Shown in pieces: positions 11,275-22,629 of a stretch of DNA of 64,000 bases. Each line of letters opens with the position of its first letter. The first letter of the stretch is position 1. The stretch covers positions 6,730,698 through 6,794,697 of the forward strand of contig FN649751.1 of NCBI GenBank assembly GCA_000310025.1. Reading direction: 5' to 3'. The translations under genes and the position numbers were made by a program. The DNA is from Ectocarpus siliculosus (lineage: Eukaryota > Sar > Phaeophyceae > Ectocarpales > Ectocarpaceae). Under the pieces are notes generated by a model. The model saw only the letters and a list, made by a program, of their open reading frames with translations, was not told the origin of the DNA and made no database searches.

Positions 11275-14165
11275 CTAGCGGTCAGCGGAGACGCAGGAGC
11301 AACACGATGGGGGGATGGTTCCCTCGTATGCTCCGCTGTCACCCTTGCTTCCTCCAACAATATGTGGTAAGTGGGAACCCCCTGCCTGCTCGCCACCTTC
11401 GAGCGCCGAACCCGTGACGCTTGGTGCTTCCGCTCCTCGTCCTCCCGCGGATCCATCATCAGCGGAAGGGGCTTTCTTCGGGCGCCGCTTTGCAAACACG
11501 AGGAACATGTTGAGCGCCTTAGGAACAACCATGATGTAGCCCTTGAACTCGCTCGTGAGCATCGGCTGCCAGCAGACCTCGTCGAAAGCCGCCGGTGCGG
11601 ATGTCAAGATTCTGATAGTCGCAGCCAGTCGCCCATCAATATCGTGCACCTCTAGCGCGATCTGCGACAAGCGGCGAAGGGCCAAAACCGGAAAGGTTCC
11701 CATCAATCGAAGAGCATTGCGTATGGACTCCGACGAAGTACGCTTCGAGTAGGCCAACCCGGTGCCGTGGCCGCGGGCGAGGCCAGAAAATAAGACACGG
11801 TGAAGCAACCGAAGAGTTGGAGATGAAGGGAGTGTGGAGAACGGATCTTGACCGCCATTTCTTCTTTGCCAATATACTCGTTGATTGGCCAACACATGTC
11901 TTTGGAAACAGGGAAAGGAGCAGTCAAAGAACTTGATAGCAAACCAGGTCTTGATGACCGCTGACAAATGCAAGCCGTGCGATCCATTGGCCAACTTGAC
12001 TTTACAGCATTGAGAACTTCCTATGCAAGCGACGTCGAGAAAAATCTAGCACCCTTGCCCTGACAATCCAATCTCGCCTGGCGAATCTTCGGCCAGTCGT
12101 CGTCATCGATGCCATGAAGTACCGCAAGCTCGTCACCTTCCACATCCACTTTCAACAAGTCCACGCTAGCTACCCCCAGCTGATGCAGAGCGAGTGACAA
12201 TGGCACCACACTACACACTGAAGGCTCGCCCCCTTCCCCTTCCGGCTTATTTTCACAGACACCATTGTGAGCTCCTGCTACATCTTCGCCACCTGGATGT
12301 TTCCCTTCTTCAACAACTCGTCGCCAAGATGCGGCGTCTACGTCCGCCTCTAAAGCTTGCTGCTGCTCCCCACGCTCTCCTCGATGCCTTTAGAAACAGA
12401 AAGTACAATCCATAGTACGGTCAGCCGGGGCAACATACTCTCCGGTGTTAGTACTATCATACAACACGGGCTGCAAACCTAGAAACCAGCCCGTGGGGTC
12501 CAGTGGCGACAGCGGAAATGACAACATCTGAGTTCTCCTGCTGAAGGGCGTTCCAGCGGCAGAGCTACCAGCGTATGAATGTTCCATGTGACAAACCTGC
12601 TTCATTCATTTTTACCTTTGCTTGCAAGTTTCTAGCATCTTGGCTTTGGCTCAGCTTGCGAGAATCATATAGTTCGAGCGGTGTAGGCTTGGTCCTCACC
12701 TGGTGCTCTCTCCCGGGTTGTCTCGGAAAAAATAGAACTCCTCTTCAGCCTGTTCGGCCCCTAGAGCTACACGAAGGGCGACGGGCTTCGGACAGGTTCC
12801 CTCCTTGACGGGACCCGAGGAGGCGTTGAACAGGTTGCGGACTAGAACGTCGTAAATCACCGGGATCGGCTCAAAGGCAAACACCTGGTTCGATAGGCGT
12901 TGTTGTATGTCGATGACGGGTATGGTTGACTCCTGATTGTTTGGCAATATTAATATTCATGAATCGTGCCAAACCTGGCCCACAACGACGCTTTAGCAAG
13001 CAAGATTTCCTCTCAATATAGCTAGGAATTGCGCAAGGGGGGGCCTCCCCAGACTGAGGACGCCAAAAGAAAAATCTGTACGTTACTGGTACGTGGTGCC
13101 AACGGCATGAACCTCCTTGCCGTCAGAATGCCCTCTCGAAGCTTGCGATGACATGTTGTTCTCCGATTCGAATATTGAAGCAACAATGGTGTTCATAGAA
13201 CCTCGTGACATTGATCACGGCGGAAGGGTTTCGCCAACATGACGCTTTTGTACCTTTTCGAAGTCTTGTCGGGCGGTTATCAAGTATGGAAATACAAAGA
13301 AGGCAACACACATAACAACTCGAACAAAACCTTGCCAGGTAACAAAAAGAGAAGAAACATTGCACCTGGCCAAAAAAAGGGACAGTGTGATGCCAGAAAG
13401 CAACCAAAGGGCCAGCAGGAAATAGGGAAGAGTCGTGCCGAGAGACACGAACAGAGAAAATGAGCGACCAAATACTGACGCCAACATTTCATCGAGAGGA
13501 GGCAGCAGACGCCAGGCAAAAAAAAGAGGAAACCATAGGCGAACGGTGCGGGAACGGCAAAACGTCAATGCGGTTGCTCCTGATATTGCATGAGCTTACG
13601 CGTGAGGCAAAAAAACGACGACTTATGAATCCACACAATACAACCAGAGGGATTCGGCAACAACTGCCGTGAGCATAATTCACAGCTGTGCCTTTGAACG
13701 AGTAAAGGGAAACAAGGTTGACCTACCGAGAAAATATACCTGTACGTGGTGAAAAGGGATGCCGTGGTGGAGATGGGGAAACAGGTGAAAATGACAAACG
13801 GAAAATGGCATACGCAGGTTTAGCGCCAAAGGTCGTGTAAACTAGGAAGAAACCGTGGCCACGTGCAGTTGAAGAGGAAAGTGCTGGTATGGTGAATACT
13901 TTCGCGAGATGCTCCCACAGTCTCTCTATCTTGATTGTGACCGACGGTGTGTCGTTGAAATCGGAAACCTAGGGCAAGCGAGTACCTGCACCCCTTTTGC
14001 CTCTCTGAGACATTGCAGCGAGAATAGCCCAATGTTTGCACCAGCGTCGACAACAACGGCACCTTCCTCGACACGGATGCCATGCTGAAAATAACAGCGT
14101 CGCACAAACACTTCCTGAGATGCGACGAAGGGGTTAACAACGGCAAACGTCGACGTGAACCGCAT
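11275..14165 (-). CDS. FkbM-family SAM-dependent methyltransferase
   Basis: Four exons read leftwards: 14165-13986, 12884-12700, 12387-12078 and 11661-11275. All phases close, giving 353 aa. Exon 1 carries the SAM-binding motif VVVDAGANIGLFSL. Exon 2 has FAFEPIPVIYDVLVRNL and ends in FFRDNPGEST. Exon 3 has VDLLKVDVEGDELAVLHGI followed by WPKIRQ, the typical FkbM central motif. Exon 4 opens LEVHDIDGRLA and ends in a low-complexity Ser/Gly tail. FkbM proteins are usually O-methyltransferases acting on sugars or polyketide-like products; the substrate here cannot be told. The ATG at 14165 follows an in-frame stop, so it is the likely start. The intron between exons 3 and 4 uses a GC donor (CAG|GCGAGA). 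No signal peptide is evident. Confidence 0.88.
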
Positions 14166-14844
14166 AGGCAACGATTAAAGCAAGAACGAAAATCGACAGG
14201 CTGAAGTCAGGACGCCAAGTATTCTGTGTGCACTCTGCAATACCTCAAGCAGCCTGCACGACAAAAATACCTCCAGTGCTCCCTGCGCATGTCGGGGTCG
14301 ACAAAGTCACGCGCACTCTGTGGTCTGCCGATTCACTCAGGATGTCTCCGACATATCAGCGGCATGGGGATTCACCGGAAGCACCCTTGCACTGGCAATA
14401 AGCATAGGCATCAGGTGAGCATCAAAACCTCCAACTAGAGTGAAAGGGTGATCGCCCGCCCAGAGGGCCAAGCCTCCACAACACCCTATTTTCTCAGAGC
14501 AACGCGAGCATGACCGTACGACACAATACTGACGGAAGGACAACGAGGCAACCCTAAGGATATGCGTTTATGCATAATCGAATGAGATTGTGAGGCGTTG
14601 CGAGATATATGTGTGACAAAGTACACCTTCGCGCACGTCGCTCGTGCTGGCTGGCTGCCTGCGGAAGGTAAAAGTCACAGGCAGGGGCACCATGTGTTGT
14701 AGAATGACTCGAACCGGGGGCGGGCAAACGTACTTGGCAGTAGACGAAAGAAAACGTATCGTGTCTCGAAATATGAACACAACAATTGAAATGCTTGAAC
14801 GTAGGAGTTGATAGATCCTACAAACAGCATTTTGGTTTTCTAAA
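14166..14844. other. Non-coding stretch upstream of the methyltransferase
   Basis: I see no gene here. It holds the 5' flank of the minus-strand methyltransferase and the left target flank of the retrotransposon, whose A1 repeat starts at 14845. Confidence 0.5.
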
Positions 14845-15138
14845 GGGGAGATTTGTTGTAGGAGCAGACGGAAACAAATCAAGGTTTATTGAAAGTAGTC
14901 GAATTTGTAACGTCGTTGTTAGGGTATGCATAAATTGCTACGGAAATACGGGGTCCCCTCCCAAGCGGGAGCAGGGGAGTAGCCACCACCTCGGCACTCT
15001 ATCGAAGCTAGGTGTTCACACAAAGTCTTACGAGGACTAGTCTAGAGAGAGCAACGCAGAGACAAGGAGCGAGGTGGACACTGTGAGGGCTTCGAGTGGT
15101 TTGCCAGCTGGAGGAGCGGCAAACAAGTTTGGTCTTTC
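14845..15138 (+). repeat. Retrotransposon split repeat A1
   Basis: 294 bases beginning GGGGAGATTTGTTGTAGG and ending GGTCTTTC. The same sequence recurs at 23876-24169, with a T/C difference in GGAAA(T/C)ACGGGG. It is preceded by TAAA, which also precedes A2 and ends B1 and B2. Confidence 0.95.
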
Positions 15139-16149
15139 AATCAGCGAGCCGTGGGGACCCGAGAGGGCCGCCCAACAGCAGCAGCAGTTGTACGAGGGAG
15201 AGCGCTGCTCCATCGCGGTGCTAGAGGAACGCCGGGAGTACCGACGCGTGTGCACACCACTGAACGGTACGAGTGGGTCGATATGTGTGGGTCGATAGGA
15301 TCCGATGCACGTTGGGTGTAATACTGGTAGCGATCCAGTCGCGATTGTTCCACCTCTGCCGTTGGGTTGCTGGGGTGATCGCAGGCGGCGGGAATTTTAA
15401 TTTGAGCATGGGTGCATACATGGAGGCACACGCCAATTCGCCAGCTGACGTACAAAACGCGACCGGTGTCCTCGCAGGCACGTAGCCATTACGGCGCAGA
15501 GATGGTCGCGGATACACGGCACAGTGCATGCAAGCTGAGATGGATGTCAATTACGAGGGCAACACACCGAAATATCACGAGGCAACACATGGAAACAATT
15601 TTTTTTTGGTTGTTTACTTGTTCAAAGTACGCTACTGTATCACCAGGGTCCTTGGTTCGGTGCGGCATGCTGGATGATGGGCTGCTGTGTACTGATACCA
15701 TGCCGAGACATATCAGCTGAGATATACGGATCATCTGGCATACGACATAATTGCATGCATGAAATGATCACAGCCCAGCAGCGCACGTATACAAACCAAT
15801 TGCTGTTTGGTAAAACCAATTGATGGTCGTTGTGGATGTGCATACAATATGCATATGCATTATGCTGGAAGTCATGAATCCGACTCACAGAGGCTCTGAG
15901 TAGCAGTACAATGCGTAACATGGAATCATCTGGTTCACATTTGGTCTCAGATACGCGCCGCTTACCAGGGTTGTCGTCTAGCGCAATTCACGCAGATACA
16001 AATCTGCCGGAACCAAAACACATAAAAAGTGTTTGGCGGCGGTGGTAAGGGAGGGGGGGAGCGATTGTCAACAGTGATACATACCTAGTAAGGGATGTTA
16101 AACTCGGGCAATTACCCTACGCTCCACAGGCATTACGAAATAGAGTTAC
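15139..16149. other. Retrotransposon 5' internal region without a gene
   Basis: Between A1 and the tandem array I see no convincing coding frame. Short local repeats occur (GTGGGTCGAT twice near 15270-15297). This may be the promoter and leader region of the element. Confidence 0.4.
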
Positions 16150-18620
16150 AGCAATGCAGGGTCCACACACACAAATAGTGCGCGGCGGCTGTGATGGTGG
16201 AAACGTTTGATTATCAATAGTGCCACATATAATTCACGACACCGAGATCCATGCCGGAACCACACGCATACATAGGGTGTGGCGCGTACATACAGAGTGC
16301 ACATACTGTACCGGATCCACACACATCCAGAGTGGTGGCGGCCGTGGGTGGCAGGCTTGTTTGTTAAACATCGCTACTTACCAGGGTTGTTGCTCAAGGA
16401 GCGATTCACGCCTAACAACAGAGTACATACACCGGAACCACACACATAAATAGTGGGTGGCGGCCGTGGGTGGCAGGCTTGTTTGGTAACAGCACTACTT
16501 ATCAAGGTGGTTGCTTGGAAGCGATTCACGCATAAATACAGAGTACATATGCCGGGACCACACACATAAATAGTGTGTGGCGGCCGTGGTGGGTAGACTT
16601 GTTTGTTAAACAGCGCTACTTACCAGGGTTGTTGCTCGAGGAGCGATCCACGCATAAATACAGAGTACATATGCCGGGACCACACACATAAATAGTGTGT
16701 GGCGGCCGTGGTGGGTGGGCTTGTTGTTCCAACAGCACTACTTACCAAGGTTGTTGCTCGAGGAGCGATCCACGCATAAATAGAGAGAGTACGAATGCCG
16801 GGACCACACACATCAATAGTGTGTGGCGGCCGTGGTGGGTAGACTTGTTTGTCAAACAGCGCTACTTACCAAGGTTGTTGCTCGAGGAGCGATTCACGCA
16901 TAAATACAGAGAGTACGAATGCCGGGACCACACACATCAATAGTGTGTGGCGGCCGTGGTGGGTGGGCTTGTTGTTCCAACAGCACTACTTACCAAGGTT
17001 GTTGCTCGAGGAGCGATCCACGCATAAATACAGAAATGCCGGAACCACACACATAGATAGTGTGTGGCGGCCGTGGTTGGTAGGCTTGTTGGTAAACAGC
17101 GCTACTTACCAGGGTTGTTGCTCGAGGAGCAATTCACGCATAAATACAGAGTACATATGCCGGGACCACACACATAAATAGTGTGTGGCGGCCGTGGTGG
17201 GTGACTTGTTTGTTAAACAGCGCTACTTACCAGGGTTGTTGCTCGAGGAGCGATCCACGCATAAATACAGAGTACATATGCCGGGACCACACACATCAAT
17301 AGTGTGTGGCGGCCGTGGTGGGTGGGCTTGTTGTTCCAACAGCGCTACTCACCAAGGTTGTTGCTTGAGAGGCAATTCACGCTTGTGCACAGAGGGTATG
17401 AATGCCGGGACCACACACATCAATAGTGTGTGGCGGCCGTGGTGGGTAGGCTTGTTTGTTAAACAGCGCTACTTACCAAGGTTGTTGCTCGAGGAGCGAT
17501 CCACGCATAAATACAGAGTACACATGCCGGAACCACACACATAAATAGTGTGTGGCGGCCGTGGTGGGTAGGCTTGTTTGTTAAACAGCGCTACTTACCA
17601 AGGTTGTTGCTCGAGGAGCAATTCACGCATAAATACAGAGTACATATGCCGGGACCACACACATACATAGTGGGTGGCGGCCGTGGTGGGTAGACTTGTT
17701 TGTTAAACAGCGCTACTTACCAGGGTTGTTGCTCGAGGAGCGATCCACGAATAAATACAGAGTACATATGCCGGGACCACACACATCAATAGTGTGTGGC
17801 GGCCGTGGTGGGTGGGCTTGTTGTTCCAACAGCGCTACTCACCAAGGTTGTTGCTCGAGAGGCAATTCACGCTTGTGCACAGAGGGCATGAATGCCGGGA
17901 CCACACACATCAATAGTGTGTGGCGGCCGTGGTGGGTAGGCTTGTTTGTTAAACAGCGCTACTTACCAAGGTTGTTGCTCGAGGAGCGATTCACGCATAA
18001 ATACAGAGTACACATGCCGGAACCACACACATAAATAGTGTGTGGCGGCCGTGGTGGGTAGGCTTGTTTGTTAAACAGCGCTACTTACCAAGGTTGTTGC
18101 TCGAGGAGCGATTCACGCATAAATACAGAGTACACATGCCGGAACCACACACATAAATAGTGTGTGGCGGCCGTGGGCGGGGGCTCGTTGTTCCAACTGT
18201 GCCATTTACCGGGGTTGTTGCCTGCGAGGCAATTCACGCTTGTGTAGAGAGGGCATAAATGCCGGGACCACACACATAGATAGTGTGTGGCGGCCGTGGT
18301 GGGTAGGCTTGTTTGTTAAACAGCGCTACTTATCAAGGTTGTTGCTCGAGGAGCGATTCACGCATAAATACAGAGTACCTGTGGCCGGAACCACACACAT
18401 AAATAGTGTGTGTCGCATGTGGTTGGTAGGCTTGTTGTTAACAGCATTACGCACCAGGGTTGTCGCTTGAGGAGCGATCCACGCAGACAGGGTATATGCC
18501 GGAACCACACACATCAATGGTGTGTGACGGACGTGGTTGGGGAGCTTGTTGCCACAACAGCAGTACCCCTCGAGGTGTCGCCTTGGGCGATTCTCGCAGT
18601 CGAGCATGTGTCGAAACAAC
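16150..18620. repeat. Tandem array, about 20 units of about 121 bases
   Basis: Units carry, in order, CAGCGCTACTTACC, TTGTTGCTCGAGGAGCG, ACGCATAAATACAGAGTACA, a short inverted repeat with arms CCACACAC and GTGTGTGG around ATAAATA or ATCAATA, then CGGCCGTGGTGGG. The inverted-repeat core recurs at about 16437, 16558, 16679, 16802, 16927, 17044, 17165, 17286, 17411, 17533, 17655, 17776, 17901, 18023, 18144, 18266, 18391 and 18508; more diverged units lie at both ends. Four-unit blocks about 490 bases apart (near 17200-17650 and 17690-18140) are nearly identical, so the array has higher-order structure. Frames open through it only by chance, because the unit is not a multiple of three. Confidence 0.93.
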
Positions 18621-18713
18621 TGCATGTACACACACGTTCACCAGTCATTTTGTGAGGCAACAAAATGTTGAGCATTCCGAAACCGCGGGTCGTGCATGTT
18701 GTAACCGCTTTAG

Positions 18714-20204
18714 ATGGCTATTGAAACGAGGTCGCGCCAAGGGCGAACGGCAGGAAGAGGGCGGACTGGTGTGCGGGGGGCGGCCAGGTCTGCTGGGCGG
18801 TCTACGTCGAGGGCCGCGGCGGCAGCAAAGTCCAATGGGCGCTCCATGTCACGGCGGCCTTCCCGGGCGGTAGTGCGTACGCCTGAGCGGGGAGCGGGCC
18901 GCCCGTCACGGGCACGGTCGTCCCCCAGAGACGGGGGCGACGGAGGCACTGACCGCGCCACTATGGACGGTTTCCGCCGTGAGTTGGAGGAGCTACGGCG
19001 CCAGACCGCGGAACGCGACGACGTCATCGAACACCTCCAGGAAGTCGTCGCCAGCAGGAACGGCGCGATCCAACAGCTCCAGGCCGAGATCGACGACGTT
19101 GTCCGTCGGGGTCCCGATTCCGATCCGCCGGAGGCGGGCGCCGCGGGAGCGGGAGCTCGCGCGGAGAACGGCGAGGTGGCCATTGTGGGGACGGTTGCGC
19201 CGTCAGCGGGAGCGGGACGAGCGACGGTGACGATGAACGTTTCATCCGGACACATTCAGCAGGTCGCTTTCAAGGAGGACCTGAAAGCGTGGCGCAACCC
19301 CGCCGCCATCAAGCCCTGGCTCATCACCACGGAGCGGCCTCCGTTCGTCGGAATGTCGAAGACGAACATGCAGGCCGCCCTGCGAAGTGTAGCTCACGTG
19401 TCAGCTCCGGTGGTGGAGATGCTGAACAATCTGTCCGACTTCGATATGCGTATGTTTGTGCCGAACGGGGACGACACCAGCGGGGAAGGGATCTCCCTGC
19501 CAGAGCACCTTGAGATTTTGATCGAAGCCATACAGACGATAATATCGAAGGGCGTCATGTCCGACGAGGGCCTCCAACGCGTAGAGGTCCTGGTCAAAGG
19601 CCTGGACCGAGGGCTGAAGATGTTGCGACGGCACTGCAACGAGTTTCGCAGCAAGCTGCGCAGCGCCGAAAACTACGACATGATGGCCGGACTGGTCAAC
19701 GATGACCTCAATTGCTGGGCGGGGGAGCTTTTCGACGCGGCGACGACGTTCGCCAAAATACACGTGTCACCGCCGACCGCCGCCCAATTTCCCGCCGTCG
19801 TCACGCCGGCGTGGCCCGACCTAACGGCATACGTCAACGCTGGCGGCCTCCGCAACTTATCCAACCAGCCACAGCAGCGGCAGTCGTCCACATCAGGTTC
19901 GGGCAAGTCAAAGGCCGCGACAGCCGCGAGGAAGGGCGGGAATCAGTATTGCTTCGCCTTCAACTCGGAGGAAGGATGCCGTCGATCGGCCCGCGATTGC
20001 CGATGGGTCCATGCTATCGATCCTAACACACGCGGTGGCAAACGGGCTGGGGGTCGCGGCAAGGATGCTTACGGCAGTGGCGGGGGGAGCAAAGGGGGCC
20101 GGGGCGACGGCACCAGCGGCAGTAGTACCGATCGCGGGGGAGTCCGCAACAGATCTTCTAACGGTGGCGGCGGCCGCGGTGGAGGCGGAGCCAAGAGCCA
20201 CTAG
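18714..20204 (+). CDS. gag: Retrotransposon Gag-like protein with CCCH zinc finger
   Basis: 496 aa from ATG 18714. The N-terminus is very Arg/Gly/Ala-rich and basic (residues 1-85). Residues about 86-135 form a coiled coil (FRRELEELRRQ, then EHLQEVVASRNGAIQQLQAE). A globular middle follows. C413, C422, C429 and H433 form a CCCH zinc finger (C-x8-C-x6-C-x3-H), and the tail is RGG-like (Gly/Ser/Arg/Lys), both suited to binding RNA. It is the first gene of the element; pol starts 75 bases after its stop in another frame. It presumably packages the element RNA in cytoplasmic particles. The Gag assignment rests on position, coiled coil and zinc finger, not on close homology. Confidence 0.82.
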   Translation: MAIETRSRQGRTAGRGRTGVRGAARSAGRSTSRAAAAAKSNGRSMSRRPSRAVVRTPERGAGRPSRARSSPRDGGDGGTDRATMDGFRRELEELRRQTAERDDVIEHLQEVVASRNGAIQQLQAEIDDVVRRGPDSDPPEAGAAGAGARAENGEVAIVGTVAPSAGAGRATVTMNVSSGHIQQVAFKEDLKAWRNPAAIKPWLITTERPPFVGMSKTNMQAALRSVAHVSAPVVEMLNNLSDFDMRMFVPNGDDTSGEGISLPEHLEILIEAIQTIISKGVMSDEGLQRVEVLVKGLDRGLKMLRRHCNEFRSKLRSAENYDMMAGLVNDDLNCWAGELFDAATTFAKIHVSPPTAAQFPAVVTPAWPDLTAYVNAGGLRNLSNQPQQRQSSTSGSGKSKAATAARKGGNQYCFAFNSEEGCRRSARDCRWVHAIDPNTRGGKRAGGRGKDAYGSGGGSKGGRGDGTSGSSTDRGGVRNRSSNGGGGRGGGGAKSH

Positions 20205-20279
20205 GGACACGGGCTCTGTCATGCGACAGGGCCAACCTCGACGAGCTACCCGCGCGCGCCTTCCGCCGAGGGTGCTGTG

Positions 20280-22629
20280 ATGGAGCCGACGAGGACGGCG
20301 CCGAGGAGACAGCAAGGTGGGATTGAGAGCCTTGATGAATGCGCCGTGGCATTACAGCAGTTAGCACAGGCCACCGACTCTCAATCCATCCGAAGATCAT
20401 TAGGCACTTTAGCAGATTTGAATTTGGAATGGCTTGACAGGAATGATGGCCATTTCGAATGCATGCTTGAAACATTGCGTACACTGCCTTGCCCGCGAGT
20501 TGAAGCCGCACAAGTTCGGCGGTGGTTCGGTACCGTGAAGGAATTTCCAAATATCGATCTGTTGATTCAAATTGTCAGCGAGGGAGCCCCTGTAGCGGTC
20601 ACCGGACAAGGAGAAATGCGGGCTGCCATAGAGTACGGAAACCACAGTTCGACTAGTAGATTCTCGGTGGAGATCAGGAAAAAAATTGTGGAGGACGTTC
20701 TGGCCGGTCGAGCGTTTGTATTNNNNNNNNNNNNNNNNNNNNNNNNNNNNNNNNNNNNNNNNNNNNNNNNNNNNNNNNNNNNNNNNNNNNNNNNNNNNNN
20801 NNNNNNNNNNNNNNNNNNNNNNAGCGTTTGTATTTCCGCGGGAGGCGGCTAGTCGCATTCCGGGCATTCGCGTGTCACCGATAACAGTTGCTGCGTCGGC
20901 GTCGAAGGTCAGAATATGTCACGATTTGACCAACGCTGTCGCCGGGCGAGGCGTCAACGACGACACCGACACGTCAGCAATTCCGGAATGTAAGACCGGA
21001 CATGTCCTTCGGGAGGTCATCTGGCGCATTTTATATTTGCATAAGCTGGGCGTGCGTGATGTTGCGGTTCCTCCCCGCATACTGCTAGCAAAGATGGATA
21101 CTAAGAGTGCATACCGTCAGGTGCCGGTGGAGGTGAAAAAGTCACCGGTTTTCAGTTATATGTTCGAGAACTCTGTAATAATAGATCGATGCCTGCAATT
21201 TGGGTGGACTAGTTCGCCATCGTTGTGGGGTGTATGTGCAGCAGCTGTGGAACACGCACACAACAACACGTCTTTTTCGAGTGCTGAAATCACGCGTGAG
21301 GGACGCGAAGCCACAAGTCATGTACATGTAGTGCCGGCAAGAGAACACGAGGTCCGTGCCAAGTTGCCTCCCGAGTGCGTTTTTCCCCCGGGTTCCGGAG
21401 GGAGGCTCCGGGACAAGTTTTGGGTGAGGACATATGTCGATGACGCGTTATTTGTCGAGTTGGAGAGTTTCCTAGGTGGAAGGCGATGCATTCGAGCGTC
21501 CCAATCGTTCGCATCTGACAGCTTTCGTTTGTTCGGTAACCGTGACTCCGGAGAGCCCCCGCTGTTTGCTCAGGAGAAAACCACCCCATGGGATACGCGC
21601 GTGGAGATGTTGGGCTGGATGATAGACACAGTGGCCATGACTATTTCGGTTCCACTAGCGAAAATAGCACAGCTGCGAGAGCTCCTGGCAGAGTGGCCAA
21701 CAGACCGACAGTCGGCGTCAGTCAAGGATGTACGATCTTTGCTAGGCAAGCTGTTACACTTGTGTGAGGTAATCCGGCCTGGCAAGTTTTTCGTGTGCCG
21801 AATTCTGAACCAGCTGAAGCTAGCGCCACTCACGGCGAAAGACACAACCACGTCAGGGGTTGTTGACCGTCGCACGAAACGGTATGGGCGCGTGGAGTTG
21901 GGTCCGGAGTTCCACGATGATTTAGGTTTTTGGCGACTCGTCGTAGAGATGGCCACGGGAGCCGATGGTGTCACTAGATTGGGAGCTCCCCTGTTCTCTT
22001 GTTTTGTGCAGCCGCCTTCCCTGACTCTAGTAAGTGATGCGAGCGGGGATGGCATGGGAGGATATTGCTTGGAGACGGGCCAATGGTGGCGGGTTGATTA
22101 CGAAGAAGACGTTCGAGTTCGCCTTCGCACCCGCGTGGAATCTAGGGACGATTTGTCGGTGAACGTGTTCGAGCTGCTAGGCATGGTGCTGACGGCGTGG
22201 GCGTTGACTGTTCACGCCGGGACGCGGCCAGAGTACCCGGGGCAGAGTATCTTGATGAGGGGAGATAACATGAGTGCTGTACACTGGGTCAACAAATGCA
22301 GGGGGGCGCAAGAGCCTAGATCGGGAGCACTTATGCGTATGCTAGGGTGCTTAGAGATGCGCAGCGGTTGGCGGTTTCGGGCCAAGCATATCCGAGGCGT
22401 GCATAATACTTTGGCTGACGGTATTTCGAGATGGACGCGTGATGAAATCGCTGTTAACTTGCACGCCTACCGGCCCGATATTCGCTGGCAGGAACAACTC
22501 TTGGGCCAAGAAGCCACGGACATTACTTCCGCGGTCTTGGCCTCAAGCTCATCGGACGATCAGTTGCGAATTCGTCTCAACGCAATTACGCGTCAGGTTT
22601 CCGGTCTTGGTGTGTCTTTCGCAGGATGA
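20280..22629 (+). CDS. pol: Retrotransposon reverse transcriptase / RNase H (interrupted by assembly gap)
   Basis: The ATG at 20280 opens an N-terminal region. The frame then meets 100 Ns at 20723-20822 and resumes as the RT domain. RT motifs seen are MDTKSAYRQVPV, FGWTSSPSLWG and the catalytic YVDD at 21433-21444. RNase H follows, with acidic residues at codons 22036 (SDASGDG), 22171 (NVFELLG), 22264 (MRGDNMSAV) and 22417 (LADGISRW). This RT-RNase H order and the LADGISRW end are typical of DIRS-order elements. The 12 bases before the gap are repeated after it, and dropping the Ns plus one copy makes one open frame of about 745 residues. The stop overlaps the start of the recombinase gene as ATGA. 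Confidence 0.95.
20723..20822. other. Assembly gap (100 N)
   Basis: Exactly 100 Ns, a usual placeholder for a gap of unknown size. AGCGTTTGTATT stands directly on both sides, so the contig ends probably overlap and little or nothing is missing. Confidence 0.97.

Noticed and set aside
12390-12605. Minus frame that might be an extra methyltransferase exon
   Set aside because: Exons 2 and 3 join in phase at a conserved site without it, so it lies in an intron.
16849-18034. Plus-strand frames of 110-120 codons inside the tandem array
   Set aside because: They arise because the same unit is read repeatedly, shift frame between units, and have no protein-like composition.
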